NCBI RefSeq assembly: GCF_009498215.1
Contig: NZ_CP043498.1
Coordinates: forward strand, 3,698,001-3,762,000
Length of the DNA stretch: 64,000 nt
Origin: Rhizobium grahamii
GTDB taxonomy: Bacteria > Pseudomonadota > Alphaproteobacteria > Rhizobiales > Rhizobiaceae
Direction of reading: 5' to 3'
The translations under genes and the position numbers were made by a program. This document shows, in pieces, positions 33,922 through 42,922 of this stretch (position 1 is the stretch's first letter; every line of letters begins with the position of its first letter). Below the pieces are notes generated by a model. The model did no database searches. It had not been told where the DNA came from and worked only from the letters and a program-made list of their open reading frames with translations.

Positions 33922-34033
33922 CCGTCATGCCGGCCTTAAGCCGGCATCCAGCAGCATCGCGTCCGCGGTGCGAAAGAGTCTTTTGCGCTCAAGGACTTGC
34001 ACGCTAGACCCCAGCTCGTCGACCGGGGTGACG
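33922..34033 (+). repeat. RIME-like intergenic palindromic repeat, copy 1
   Basis: This element of about 112 bp begins CCGTCATGCCGGC and ends CCGGGGTGACG, with an internal palindrome ATGCCGGC...GCCGGCAT and a second weaker palindrome around GACCCC...GGGGT. It closely matches a second copy at 57109-57221. The size and two-palindrome layout resemble Rhizobium-specific intergenic mosaic elements. It lies between the convergent yifB-type and cysK genes. Confidence 0.8.
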
Positions 34034-34085
34034 ACAGATTGGGCATGGAGTCCCACGGGCGATAAGGCTTTGCCAACAAGTTGAG

Positions 34086-34103
34086 GGGGCGCAAGCGCGC
34101 CCC
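34086..34103 (-). terminator. hairpin after cysK
   Basis: GGGGCGC and GCGCCCC form a 7-bp stem with a 4-base loop, about 27 bases after the cysK stop (minus strand). Downstream bases are only moderately T-rich (CTCAACTTGTTGG). Confidence 0.5.
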
Positions 34104-34129
34104 TTCGGGATCATTCGAAATCGACAGGC

Positions 34130-35092
34130 TCAGCCGCCGAGACCTTCGAACAGCGCCGTCGAGAGATAGCGTTCCGCAAACGACGGAATGATCACGACGA
34201 TCGTCTTGCCCGCGTTCTCGTCGCGGCTGCCGACCTTGATGGCGGCGGCGAGTGCCGCGCCCGATGAAATGCCGACCGGCACACCTTCGAGCCTTGCGAC
34301 GTGACGCGCCATGTCGAGTGCTTCCGTGCTGTTGACGGTGACGACCTCGTCATAGATGTGCGTGTCGAGGATGGCGGGAGCAAAGCCGGCGCCGATCCCC
34401 TGGATCTTGTGCGGTCCAGGCTGGCCGCCTGACAGCACCGGCGATTCCGCCGGCTCGACGGCAATGACCTTGATGCCCGTTTTCTTCGATTTCAGAACTT
34501 GGCCCGCGCCGGTAATCGTGCCGCCGGTGCCGATGCCCGAAACGAAAATGTCGACGCTGCCATCAGTGTCGTTCCAGATTTCCTCGGCCGTCGTGCGGCG
34601 GTGGATTTCCGGGTTCGCCGGGTTCTCGAACTGCTGTGGGATGATGGCGTCAGGCAGCGTCGCGGCAAGTTCTTCGGCCTTGGCGATCGCGCCGCGCATG
34701 CCTTTCGCGCCTTCCGTCAGAACGAGTTCGGCGCCAAGCAGGGCCAGCATCTTGCGCCGCTCGACCGACATCGTCTCGGGCATCGTCAGGATCAGCTTGT
34801 AGCCCTTTGCCGCCGCCGCGAAGGCAAGGGCGATACCGGTATTGCCGGAGGTCGGCTCGATCAGCGTCGTCTTTCCGGGCGAAATCCGGCCCTGCGACTC
34901 CAGCGACTCGATCATCGCCACGCCGATGCGGTCCTTCACGGATGCAATCGGGTTAAAAAATTCAAGCTTTGCCAATAGGTTGGCCTTGACGCCGTGTTCC
35001 TTGGCAAGCTTGTCGAGCCGCACGATCGGGGTGTCGCCGATGGTTTCGGTGATGGAGGAATAGATGCGGCCGCGGCCCGGTTTCTTCGACAT
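34130..35092 (-). CDS. cysK: cysteine synthase A (O-acetylserine sulfhydrylase)
   Basis: 320 residues, a PLP enzyme that makes cysteine from O-acetylserine and sulfide. The Schiff-base lysine lies in FFNPIASVKDRIGVAM near residue 53. The substrate loop is IEPTSGNTGIALA near residue 80, and the PLP-phosphate loop is GIGTGGTITGAG near residue 187. The slightly longer N-terminus (MSKKPGRGRIYSSI) is common in rhizobia. The gene is monocistronic by appearance. Confidence 0.95.
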   Translation of the reverse strand: MSKKPGRGRIYSSITETIGDTPIVRLDKLAKEHGVKANLLAKLEFFNPIASVKDRIGVAMIESLESQGRISPGKTTLIEPTSGNTGIALAFAAAAKGYKLILTMPETMSVERRKMLALLGAELVLTEGAKGMRGAIAKAEELAATLPDAIIPQQFENPANPEIHRRTTAEEIWNDTDGSVDIFVSGIGTGGTITGAGQVLKSKKTGIKVIAVEPAESPVLSGGQPGPHKIQGIGAGFAPAILDTHIYDEVVTVNSTEALDMARHVARLEGVPVGISSGAALAAAIKVGSRDENAGKTIVVIIPSFAERYLSTALFEGLGG

Positions 35093-35182
35093 GGCGATCT
35101 CCCGTTGTGAAACACTTCGTTACAATAGGGTCGAAGCGGCGCCGAGGCCAGATCGATCACCACGGCACGGTTCCGGCGGATG

Positions 35183-35225
35183 AGAAAAAATCCCGCTGGA
35201 GCGATCTTTGCCGGATGATTTTTTC
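35183..35225 (-). terminator. terminator-like inverted repeat after LysE gene
   Basis: On the minus strand GAAAAAATC (overlapping the lysE-type stop) pairs with GATTTTTTC across a 25-base region with a short GC stem; the T-run is part of the second arm. This fits an intrinsic terminator. Confidence 0.45.
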
Positions 35226-35841
35226 AGGCTGCGCGCGCGGCGATGAAGGCGGCTGTCCCGGCCAGGATGCTCGCCGCCACGCGGTTCAGCGCCTGCAGCG
35301 CCCGTGGCTGCTTCAGCAGTATCCGGGCGCGCGAGGCGAGCGCCATGTACGGGATCAAAACGCTGAGCAGCACCACAAAGGTCGTGACGAGCAGAATGCC
35401 GTATTCACGCAGGCCGATGGCGCTGATGTCGATCAGAGTTGGAACCAGCGCCACATAGAACAGCATGGTCTTGGGGTTGCCGAGCGTCACGAGTAGCCCT
35501 GAAAGAAAGCTCATCGACATGCTGCTCGATTTCTTCGCCGCAATGTTCTGCGGCAGCAGCCCGGCGGTCCAGAGCTTGTAGGCGATGAAGCCGAGATAGA
35601 GTGCTCCGGCGATCTTGATGACGATAAAGACCTCGGTGAAGGTCTGCGCGACGAAGGCAAGGCCGAGGATGACAGCGGTCAGATAGGTCATGTCGCCGAG
35701 GACGAGGCCCAGCCCCATGAAGAATGTCTCACGGAAATTCGAGCCCAGCGCACGCGCGACGATCGCCGTGATGCCGGGGCCTGGAATGGCGGCTGCGATG
35801 AACAGTGCCGCCGCATAGGCGAAAAGTGCGGTGAATGACAT
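35224..35841 (-). CDS. LysE-family amino acid exporter
   Basis: 205 residues from the ATG at 35841, where AGGGAGG gives a strong ribosome site; upstream in-frame codons lack conservation. Six membrane helices are predicted. The N-terminal motif AIPGPGITAIVARALGSNF near residue 18 is the RhtB/LysE signature. LVTLGNPKTMLFYVALVPTL near residue 120 is the second one. It probably exports an amino acid or homoserine-type compound; substrate unknown. Confidence 0.88.
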   Translation of the reverse strand: MSFTALFAYAAALFIAAAIPGPGITAIVARALGSNFRETFFMGLGLVLGDMTYLTAVILGLAFVAQTFTEVFIVIKIAGALYLGFIAYKLWTAGLLPQNIAAKKSSSMSMSFLSGLLVTLGNPKTMLFYVALVPTLIDISAIGLREYGILLVTTFVVLLSVLIPYMALASRARILLKQPRALQALNRVAASILAGTAAFIAARAA

Positions 35842-36068
35842 GGCAGCCTCCCTGGGTGGCCATCTTCTACGCCTGTGATGAAAAGCTTTCAACAGGCCAA
35901 TCATGCGGCGTTCAAACCGCCTCTATTGACGCCGCACCTGTTGGTTCTAGTTCACTGGCGATGTGTAGCGGTCGATGAGATGGTCGCGTCAAAATTGACT
36001 GCTACGCTCACGGCGCCGGATCGTTCAATCCCAGTCCAACCGCTCTGCCTCGGCGAAGGAGAAACCTG

Positions 36069-36587
36069 ATGAGCCCCACCGCAGTCGAAAAACGCAAGGT
36101 CGCCCCCCTTGCAACGCCCACCGATCTCAAGAGCAATGCCATTCAGGATATCTCGGGTGCCCTTGCGGCGCTGCTTGCCGACGTATTCGCGCTTTACCTG
36201 AAGACGAAGAATTTCCATTGGCACATGTCGGGACCACATTTCCGCGACTATCATTTGCTGCTCGATGAACATGGCGAGCAGCTGTTCAACGCAACGGACG
36301 CGATCGCCGAGCGCGCGCGCAAGATCGGCGGCACGACCTTGCGTTCGATTGGCCACATCGCGCGCCTGCAGCGCATCAACGACAACGACGCGGATTATGT
36401 GACGCCGGAAGACATGCTGGCCGAGCTGCGCGACGACAACAGACAGCTGATCTCCATCCTACGCGAAACCCATGATGTCTGCTCGGAACACGAGGACGTC
36501 GCTACGACCAGCCTGCTCGAAAACTGGATCGACGAGGCCGAGCGCCGCCACTGGTTCCTGTTCGAGATGACACGTCAGTCGAAATAG
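36069..36587 (+). CDS. dps: Dps-family DNA-protecting ferritin-like protein
   Basis: 172 residues. Dps forms a dodecamer that oxidises and stores iron and shields DNA in stress. The inter-subunit ferroxidase residues are visible in KTKNFHWHMSGPHFRDYHLL near residue 40 and DEHGEQLFNATDAIAERAR near residue 62. The N-terminal extension with Lys/Arg (VEKRKVAPLATPTDLKSN) could bind DNA. GGAGA precedes the ATG. An iron and oxidative-stress role fits the family; regulation is not visible. Confidence 0.94.
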   Translation: MSPTAVEKRKVAPLATPTDLKSNAIQDISGALAALLADVFALYLKTKNFHWHMSGPHFRDYHLLLDEHGEQLFNATDAIAERARKIGGTTLRSIGHIARLQRINDNDADYVTPEDMLAELRDDNRQLISILRETHDVCSEHEDVATTSLLENWIDEAERRHWFLFEMTRQSK

Positions 36588-36593
36588 CGCCTG

Positions 36594-37490
36594 TCAGCCG
36601 GCGCGAAGCCTGAGCATTCGCGTCGGCATCCATCCGAGGTTCATCCCCGCAGCCGCCAGAAGGATGATCGCCGCGCCAGCGATCTGCAACGGCTGGAGCG
36701 CGTGGCCGAAGGCGAACCTGTCGACCACGATCGCGGCAATCGGATAGATGAAGGACAGGGCACCGGTCAGATGGATCGGCAGTTTCTGGATCGCACCGTA
36801 GAGCAGCACATACATAACGCCGGTATGGACGACGCCCATCGTCGACAGGATCGACCACGTGGCGGCACCGGATGGCAGGTTCGAGAAATCGGTCAGGGGC
36901 AGCAGCATCAGCACGCCGGTTGCGACCTGTATCAGCGCGATCAGATGCGGCGGTGTTCCGCGCAGCCATTTGGCGGCGAGCGCCGCCAGCGCGTAGAAGA
37001 AGGCAGCACCCAGAGACATCGCAATCCCCAACCCATAAGAGCCATCGCCCGTCTCTCCCGTCGGCTTGGCTTCGATGATCGCGACCATGCCGGCAAAGGC
37101 GAGCGTCAGCCAGAAGAGCTTCGTGGTCGTGATCTTCTCGCCGAGAAAGATCGCGCCGAGCGCCAGCAGCATGAATGGCTGCGTGTTGTAGACAGTCGTC
37201 GCCACCGAGATCGACGCATGGGCATAGGATGCGAACAACAGCAGCCAGTTGAGCACGATTGCGACACCACCGAAGACTGCGATGCCGAAGGATCGCCAGC
37301 TCAGTATCCCCGGGCGCAGCACGCCCATCGCGGCGCAAACGGCAAGCAGGCTGATCGCGCCGAACAGGCATCGCCAAAACACGACGGCGCTGACCGGCTG
37401 GCCCGAGATCACTACGAACCAGCCGATCGTTCCCGAGATCAACATCGCTGCCGTCATCTGGATGGTCCCGACGCGGATATCGCTTTGCAT
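36594..37490 (-). CDS. EamA/DMT-superfamily transporter
   Basis: 298 residues with ten predicted helices in two repeats, as in drug/metabolite transporters (ISGTIGWFVVISGQPVSAVVFWR at the start; VATTVYNTQPFMLLALGA in the middle). Divergently placed to an Lrp-type regulator across 106 bp, which suggests amino-acid export controlled by that regulator. The 3' end lies 6 bases from the dps stop. Confidence 0.88.
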   Translation of the reverse strand: MQSDIRVGTIQMTAAMLISGTIGWFVVISGQPVSAVVFWRCLFGAISLLAVCAAMGVLRPGILSWRSFGIAVFGGVAIVLNWLLLFASYAHASISVATTVYNTQPFMLLALGAIFLGEKITTTKLFWLTLAFAGMVAIIEAKPTGETGDGSYGLGIAMSLGAAFFYALAALAAKWLRGTPPHLIALIQVATGVLMLLPLTDFSNLPSGAATWSILSTMGVVHTGVMYVLLYGAIQKLPIHLTGALSFIYPIAAIVVDRFAFGHALQPLQIAGAAIILLAAAGMNLGWMPTRMLRLRAG

Positions 37491-37596
37491 GGATTGTCCC
37501 CCTGAGCTGTGTCTTATAATATTGTCACGCGGGAGAGCTTGATATGTTTTCTATTAGGCTGTGATGGCGGCGGCCCTAATATTTCAAGGAGTTTTG

Positions 37597-38052
37597 ATGG
37601 GATTTCCTAATCAGGAGCTCGATGGGGTTGACCAGCGAATGCTCGCCGCGCTTGCCGGCGATGCGCGCATGTCGCTGAAAGAGCTGGCACAGCTGGTCGG
37701 ACTGTCTTCCCCTAGCGCGGCGGAACGGTTGCGCCGCCTGCAGGAGCGCGGGGTCATCTCGGCCTTTACTGTCGATATCGAGCCTGCCGCTCTCGGCTAC
37801 CCGCTGCAGGCGATCGTCCGGGTGCGGCCATTGCCGGGGCAGTTGCATCTCGTCGAAAGGATCATCCAGGAGACACCGGAGTTTATCGAATGCGATAAGG
37901 TGACGGGTGATGACTGCTTCATCGCGCGGCTCGTCACCCGCTCGATGGAGCAACTGGATACGATCCTAGACAAGATTGCCGAGAGGGCCGAAACCAATAC
38001 GTCGATGATCAAGGCGTCGCCGGTGAAGCGCCGGTTGCCGCCGCTATCCTGA
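37597..38052 (+). CDS. Lrp/AsnC-family transcriptional regulator
   Basis: 151 residues from the ATG at 37597, with AAGGAG 6 bases upstream. The N-terminal HTH is LDGVDQRMLAALAGDARMSL followed by LVGLSSPSAAERLRRLQERG. The C-terminal RAM domain (ALGYPLQAIVRVRPLPGQLH) should bind an amino acid. It is divergent from the EamA-type carrier and is the likely regulator of it. Confidence 0.92.
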   Translation: MGFPNQELDGVDQRMLAALAGDARMSLKELAQLVGLSSPSAAERLRRLQERGVISAFTVDIEPAALGYPLQAIVRVRPLPGQLHLVERIIQETPEFIECDKVTGDDCFIARLVTRSMEQLDTILDKIAERAETNTSMIKASPVKRRLPPLS

Positions 38053-38055
38053 GAT

Positions 38056-38958
38056 CTAGAAATCCGCCATCGGCGACAGCATCGCGGGTGCGTCGAGCGC
38101 AAACGGCGTCTCGGAGCGGATCATGAAATGCGTATAGCTCTGAAGTGGCTGGGCGAGGAGTTCGCAGCCGAGTTTGTCCGGCGAGAACAGCACCGCGACC
38201 GAGGTTGCCTCGATACCGAGGCCGCTGAGGATCGCTGACAGCGGCGGAATGGTCTCCGCGACCACATCGACCAGCGTGAAATGGCCTTCCGCCTCGGATT
38301 TCCAGGCGATGACCGCCCTCTCATTCGCCAGCCAGCTTAGTCTCACATCGGGATCGAACTGGGTATTGATGAGAAACATCGCCGCGCTCTCGCACACGGC
38401 AATCATGTCCGAGACAGGCGTTCGCGTCAGTAGCGCCTGTCGCAGCAGATCGAGATCCTCAGCAACCATCGGGTCGAGGCTGCGTGCTCTAGCCGCCGAT
38501 CCAGGCGCGTCCGGCATCGGGCCGGAGTACGTGTAGAACGGCAGGGCGCGAAAACCGTAGGGTTCGTAGAGTTTAGGTTTGTCGGTGTAGAGCACGATCG
38601 CCTCGAACTGCTGCGCCGCGCACCAGTCCAGTGCCTTCCGGGTCACGTCGCGATAAAGCCCGCGCCCGCGCCATTCGGGCCGCACGGCGCCGGATTGGAA
38701 CGCTCCGGCTCTGACAACTCTGCCGTTGATCACGATCGGCATCGCGAATGCCGAGAGATTGGCAACCAGCGTGCCGTCCTCATCGAACCAGCCGAGCGGC
38801 ATGCTGGTCGGGTCGGCCCCGCCAAGTCGCCGCAACGGATCGAGATCGATACCGAACGTATCCTGGAGCAGGCTGACCAGAGCCGCCCATGCGGCAGGAT
38901 CGTCGAAATAGGCCTGCCGGAAAGTGAGGGAGGGGTAGCGCGGATCGGTCGTCATCAC
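38056..38958 (-). CDS. GNAT-family N-acetyltransferase
   Basis: 300 residues. The acetyl-CoA-binding core is in the first half: AFQSGAVRPEWRGRGLYRDV near residue 90 gives the R/Q-x-x-G-x-G/A loop. The second half, up to residue 300, is a less clear domain of the Eis-like or related type. The start overlaps the dut stop by 4 bases, so the two are coupled. Substrate unknown. Confidence 0.82.
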   Translation of the reverse strand: MMTTDPRYPSLTFRQAYFDDPAAWAALVSLLQDTFGIDLDPLRRLGGADPTSMPLGWFDEDGTLVANLSAFAMPIVINGRVVRAGAFQSGAVRPEWRGRGLYRDVTRKALDWCAAQQFEAIVLYTDKPKLYEPYGFRALPFYTYSGPMPDAPGSAARARSLDPMVAEDLDLLRQALLTRTPVSDMIAVCESAAMFLINTQFDPDVRLSWLANERAVIAWKSEAEGHFTLVDVVAETIPPLSAILSGLGIEATSVAVLFSPDKLGCELLAQPLQSYTHFMIRSETPFALDAPAMLSPMADF

Positions 38959-39425
38959 ACGCCGGTCGAGCCGAAGCCGCCGCCGCCGCGTGCCGTCACG
39001 CTGCTTTCGGTAATCTCGTGGACGGCAGCCTGGATCGCCGGAGCGATCACCATCTGGGCGATGCGCATGCCACGGGTGATCTCGAACGGCACTTCGCCGA
39101 GATTGATCAGCAGGACCTTCACCTCGCCGCGGTAATCGCTGTCGATCGTGCCGGGCGTGTTCAGGCAGGTGATGCCGTGCTTCAGCGCCAGACCGGAGCG
39201 CGGCCGCACCTGACCCTCGAAGCCTTCAGGAATCTCGAAAATGAAACCCGTCGGCACCAGGGCACGCTTGCCGGGTTCCAGGATCATCGGGTTGCCGACG
39301 TCGACGGCTGCGCGCAGGTCCATGCCGGCAGCACCCTTGCTTTCGTATGACGGCAGTTCCAGCCCGACGCCATCAGGCAAACGGACGAGATTGAGTGTGG
39401 GATGGTTCTCGGAGTGAATGATCAT
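38955..39425 (-). CDS. dut: deoxyuridine 5'-triphosphate nucleotidohydrolase
   Basis: 156 residues, standard for a trimeric dUTPase that turns dUTP into dUMP. Motifs 1-5 are complete: AAGMDLRAAV, RPRSGLALKHGI, GTIDSDYRGEV, RGMRIAQMV and the C-terminal ARGGGGFGSTG. The ATG at 39425 is preferred over one 42 bases upstream because the family starts here. It overlaps the GNAT gene by 4 bases and is divergent from prfC. Confidence 0.96.
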   Translation of the reverse strand: MIIHSENHPTLNLVRLPDGVGLELPSYESKGAAGMDLRAAVDVGNPMILEPGKRALVPTGFIFEIPEGFEGQVRPRSGLALKHGITCLNTPGTIDSDYRGEVKVLLINLGEVPFEITRGMRIAQMVIAPAIQAAVHEITESSVTARGGGGFGSTGV

Positions 39426-39516
39426 GATGGCATTAGTTTTCGCCCATGCGGCCAAGGTCAATTGCAATCGCGGCCTTTAATCGCTAGATAGCCCGCAATT
39501 CCACAGGATTCACATT

Positions 39517-41100
39517 ATGGCCGAAAGTCTCGCCGAGGCGGTCTCCCGTCGCCGCACATTCGCTATTATTGCCCACCCGGACGCGGGCAAGACGACGCTG
39601 ACCGAAAAGCTGCTGCTGTTCGGCGGCGCCATCCAGCTCGCCGGTGAAGTCAAGGCGAAGAAGGATCGCATCCAGACCCGTTCGGACTGGATGAAGATCG
39701 AGCGCGAGCGCGGTATCTCGGTCGTCACCTCGGTCATGACCTTCGAATATGAAGGCAATGTCTTCAACATTCTCGACACACCCGGTCACGAAGACTTCGC
39801 CGACGACACCTACCGCACGCTGACGGCGGTGGACGCGGCCGTCATGGTCATCGACGCCGCCAAGGGTATCGAGCCGCGGACGCTGAAGCTCTTCGAAGTC
39901 TGCCGCATGCGCGATATCCCGATCATCACCTTCATCAACAAGATGGACCGCGAAAGCCGCGATCCCTTCGAGATCCTGGATGAGGTCGAGGAAAAGCTGG
40001 CGTTGGACACGGCCCCGGTCACCTGGCCGATCGGCCGCTCCAAGACCTTCTGCGGCTCCTACAACCTCGCGAACAATACCGTTCGCGGCTCCGACACCGA
40101 AGTCGAGGGAACGCCGGTCAACGGCCCGCAGGCCGTCGCTGACCGCCTGCCGGAAAACGAGCGCGCCGCCTTCGTCGAGGAAACCGAACTGGCGATGGAA
40201 GCCTGCCGTCCCTTCGACCGCAAGGCTTTTCTCGAGGGCCATATGACCCCGGTGTTCTTTGGCTCGGCGCTGCGAAACTTCGGCGTTCGCGATCTCATCA
40301 ACGCGCTCGGCGCCTTCGCACCGCCGCCGCGCGACCAGGTCGCCGATATCAGGACGGTTCACGCCGCCGAAGACAAGATGACGGCCTTCGTCTTCAAGAT
40401 CCAGGCCAACATGGACCCGAACCACCGCGACCGCATCGCCTTTGCCCGCATCTGCTCCGGCAAGCTGGAGCGCGGCATGAAGGCGCGGCTCGCCCGGACC
40501 GGCAAGCAGCTCGGCCTCACCGCACCGCAGTTCTTCTTCGCCTCGCAGCGCCAGCTGGCTGATACGGCCTTTGCCGGCGACGTCGTCGGCATCCCCAACC
40601 ACGGCACGCTGCGCATCGGCGATACGCTGACAGAAGGCGAGGCGCTGGTGTTCCAGGGCGTGCCGAACTTCTCGCCGGAAATCCTCCGCCGCGTGCGTCT
40701 GGAAGATGCGATGAAGGCGAAGAAGCTCAAGGAAGCCCTACAGCAGATGGCCGAGGAAGGCGTCGTGCAGCTGTTCTCCCCGGAAGATGGTTCGCCGGCT
40801 ATCGTTGGCGTCGTCGGTGCTCTGCAGCTCGACGTCTTGAAGGAGCGCCTGTCGGCCGAATACACGCTGCCGGTCTCTTTCGAAATGTCGCGCTTCTCCG
40901 TCTGCCGCTGGATCTCGTCGGACCAGCCGGCCGAGCTTGAGAAGTTCTTGAACGTCAAGCGCGGCGATATCGCCCGCGATCTCGATGGTGACCCGGTGTT
41001 CCTGGCCCAGGACAGTTTCTCGCTGCGCTACGAGGCCGAACGTTTCCCGGCGATCAAGATGGTTGCGATCAAGGAATATCACGTCGCCAAGGCGGCGTGA
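39517..41100 (+). CDS. prfC: peptide chain release factor 3
   Basis: 527 residues, a translational GTPase that recycles RF1/RF2. G1 AHPDAGKTTLTEKLL lies near residue 24, then RGISVVTSVM, G3 DTPGHEDFADDTYR and G4 FINKMDRES. The C-terminal domains are complete to FPAIKMVAIKEYHVAKA. It is divergent from dut across 91 bp, with the ATG at 39517. Confidence 0.97.
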   Translation: MAESLAEAVSRRRTFAIIAHPDAGKTTLTEKLLLFGGAIQLAGEVKAKKDRIQTRSDWMKIERERGISVVTSVMTFEYEGNVFNILDTPGHEDFADDTYRTLTAVDAAVMVIDAAKGIEPRTLKLFEVCRMRDIPIITFINKMDRESRDPFEILDEVEEKLALDTAPVTWPIGRSKTFCGSYNLANNTVRGSDTEVEGTPVNGPQAVADRLPENERAAFVEETELAMEACRPFDRKAFLEGHMTPVFFGSALRNFGVRDLINALGAFAPPPRDQVADIRTVHAAEDKMTAFVFKIQANMDPNHRDRIAFARICSGKLERGMKARLARTGKQLGLTAPQFFFASQRQLADTAFAGDVVGIPNHGTLRIGDTLTEGEALVFQGVPNFSPEILRRVRLEDAMKAKKLKEALQQMAEEGVVQLFSPEDGSPAIVGVVGALQLDVLKERLSAEYTLPVSFEMSRFSVCRWISSDQPAELEKFLNVKRGDIARDLDGDPVFLAQDSFSLRYEAERFPAIKMVAIKEYHVAKAA

Positions 41101-41104
41101 TATT

Positions 41105-41863
41105 TCATCCGGCACGTTGTCCGAACATCGGCGTTTGGCGCCCGGACGATGGGTCGTTTGCTGAGGGGCCTCCCGCCTCAGGTGGGCGCCTCCAGGCGAC
41201 GATCAGCGCGGCGGACAGGGCCGCGAAAACCAGAGGCTGCCCAAAGGGGTAAATCAGAACATAGTTGAGGAACGCGACGGCTCGCGAGGCCGCTATGGCG
41301 ATGCTGGTGCTGCCGAACAGCACTATCGAGACATAGGGCAATATACGAAGCAGGCAGATCGCGACTGACACGAACAGCGCCGCGCTCCAGAGCTGATATA
41401 GCCTCTCGAACCTGCCGTTTGCCGGCGGCTCGTCGAAATCCTTGAGAAGGCTGAGCGTGACGACGGTGATCGCCGCCATAAGCAGTGAGACGGGAAGAGG
41501 CATGGCGAGGATGCCTAGGGAGAAGCCGACGGCCCAAAACGATCCGAAACTTATCCCGAACGCGAAGTCCGCTAGGACAAGCAAGGTGACGCTGATCCCA
41601 ATCAGCGGCGAAATACCGAGAGCTCTGGCCCGCCTGATCGAGATGCGGAGCAATGACAGGGCGAACTGCAGGTAGATCAAGGGCTTCAGGTATAGGCCGA
41701 TAACCAGCGCCAATGCGCCGGCGGCACCGCCAGTTCCGCGAGCGCCTGTTATCTCAATTACACCATAGACGAAGAACGGGAAGCCCAACGTTATCGCGAC
41801 AAAGATGCCGAAGCGCATTGCTGCACCAACCGCGTAGTCTCGAGCACTGATCCATCGCCGCAA
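41105..41863 (-). CDS. hypothetical multi-pass membrane protein
   Basis: 252 residues with about six or seven hydrophobic helices: FGIFVAITLGFPFFVYGVIE, then GGAAGALALVIGLYLKPLIY, then two more between residues 85 and 135, and two near the C-terminus (LFVSVAICLLRILPYVSIVL, LIYPFGQPLVFAALSAALIV). A short cytoplasmic tail follows. I do not recognise a family. The gene converges on prfC with only 4 bases between stop codons. Confidence 0.6.
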   Translation of the reverse strand: MRRWISARDYAVGAAMRFGIFVAITLGFPFFVYGVIEITGARGTGGAAGALALVIGLYLKPLIYLQFALSLLRISIRRARALGISPLIGISVTLLVLADFAFGISFGSFWAVGFSLGILAMPLPVSLLMAAITVVTLSLLKDFDEPPANGRFERLYQLWSAALFVSVAICLLRILPYVSIVLFGSTSIAIAASRAVAFLNYVLIYPFGQPLVFAALSAALIVAWRRPPEAGGPSANDPSSGRQTPMFGQRAG

Positions 41864-42132
41864 AATACGCCCCTCTCGGTTGTTTTCGATATCGCAATAA
41901 CAGGCATGCGTTTATCAGTGTCGAATTATTTCCTTAAAGTTGCATATTTCAAATTTTTACCAGCGAGGGTCGGTCGCGGCGAGACGAAATACAAAATCGC
42001 TTTGGGCCGTCGCGAACGGTGTTGACGTCGCAGCGGATCAAGCAGCTTTTATGATGTTGATGTGGCCATCGGCGTCTTGCCGGGCGGCAATGCGCCCGTC
42101 TGTTCGCCACGCCTGGATGCGGGAGAAAACTG

Positions 42133-42656
42133 ATGGTGCGCGAAAACGAAATCCGGGAAAACGAAGTGGCGGTGGATGCTCCGCCGCCGACCGATGCGGG
42201 TCTGGTCTTCATCGGCCGCATCCGTACCCCTTGGACCTCGCGCATGGAAACGCCGCGTCAGGGCCGGCATGACGGGCCGATCTGCCGGATCGAAATCTTC
42301 GAAACCTGGGCACTGGCGCTGCAAGGCGTCGAGGCCTTCGAGCGGCTGGAAATTCTCTATTGGCTGGATCGCTCGCGCCGCGACCTCGTACTGCAGAGCC
42401 CGGCCAACTCGGGCAAGGTGCACGGCACCTTCTCGCTTCGCTCCCCGTCCGCCCCAATCCGATCGGCACTTCGATCGTGAAGCTCGAAGCGGTGGAAGGG
42501 TCGACGCTTCTGGTACGTGGCATGGATTGCCTCGACGGCACGCCGTTGCTCGACCTGAAGCCGGATCGCAGTCTGTTCAAACCGATCGCGCCGCCGCAGC
42601 CTGGTGATTTCCAGACCGGCGACGACGGAACGGCGCATTACTGCCAGAAGGCGTAA
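42133..42656 (+). pseudogene. trmO: tRNA-N6-methyltransferase TrmO/TsaA, frameshifted
   Basis: The first frame begins at 42133 with GGGAG upstream and encodes FIGRIRTPWTSRMETPRQG through HGTFSLRSP, then runs out of homology and stops at 42480. The homologous sequence continues in another frame as VRPNPIGTSIVKLEAVEGS to the stop at 42656. One base is missing at the C-run CTCCCCG (42442-42447); CCCCC would restore a complete protein of about 174 residues that methylates t6A37 of tRNA. It may be a true broken gene, a sequencing error at a C-run, or recoding by a -1 slip. The first is not proven. Confidence 0.85.
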
Positions 42657-42866
42657 TCAGTCGACGGCGACCATCACGTCGGATGCCTTGACGACGGCAT
42701 AGGCCTCGGAGCCGACGGCAAGGCCAAGTTCCTTGACCGCCTCGTTGGTGATCGATGCAGTGACGATCGAGCCGCCGCCGACGTCGATGCGGACATGCGC
42801 CGTCGTGGCGCCCAAGGTAACTTCGACGACCTTGCCCTTGAGGCGGTTGCGTGCGCTGATTTTCAT
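42657..42866 (-). CDS. molybdopterin/molybdate-binding (Mop, TOBE) protein
   Basis: 69 residues forming a single TOBE/Mop domain: SARNRLKGKVVEVTLGATTA at the start and VTASITNEAVKELGLAVGSE in the middle are diagnostic. Such small proteins bind molybdate in the cytoplasm for storage or delivery. The stop lies immediately next to the trmO/tsaA end on the opposite strand. It is downstream of betC on the same strand with a 56-bp gap and may be expressed separately. Confidence 0.88.
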   Translation of the reverse strand: MKISARNRLKGKVVEVTLGATTAHVRIDVGGGSIVTASITNEAVKELGLAVGSEAYAVVKASDVMVAVD

Positions 42867-42922
42867 GAAACTCTCCTGGTTGCGAAGGCCCTACTTACCG
42901 GCTCATCGTCTACCCCGCAATC

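Noticed and set aside
36702..37505. A 267-codon frame antisense to the EamA carrier next to dps
   Set aside because: It is charged, low-complexity and shadow-type, without motifs. The minus-strand transporter explains the region.
42441..42450. Programmed -1 frameshift in trmO/tsaA
   Set aside because: The C-run could allow a slip, but there is no typical slippery heptamer, no obvious stimulatory structure, and no known recoding in this family. A missing base is simpler.
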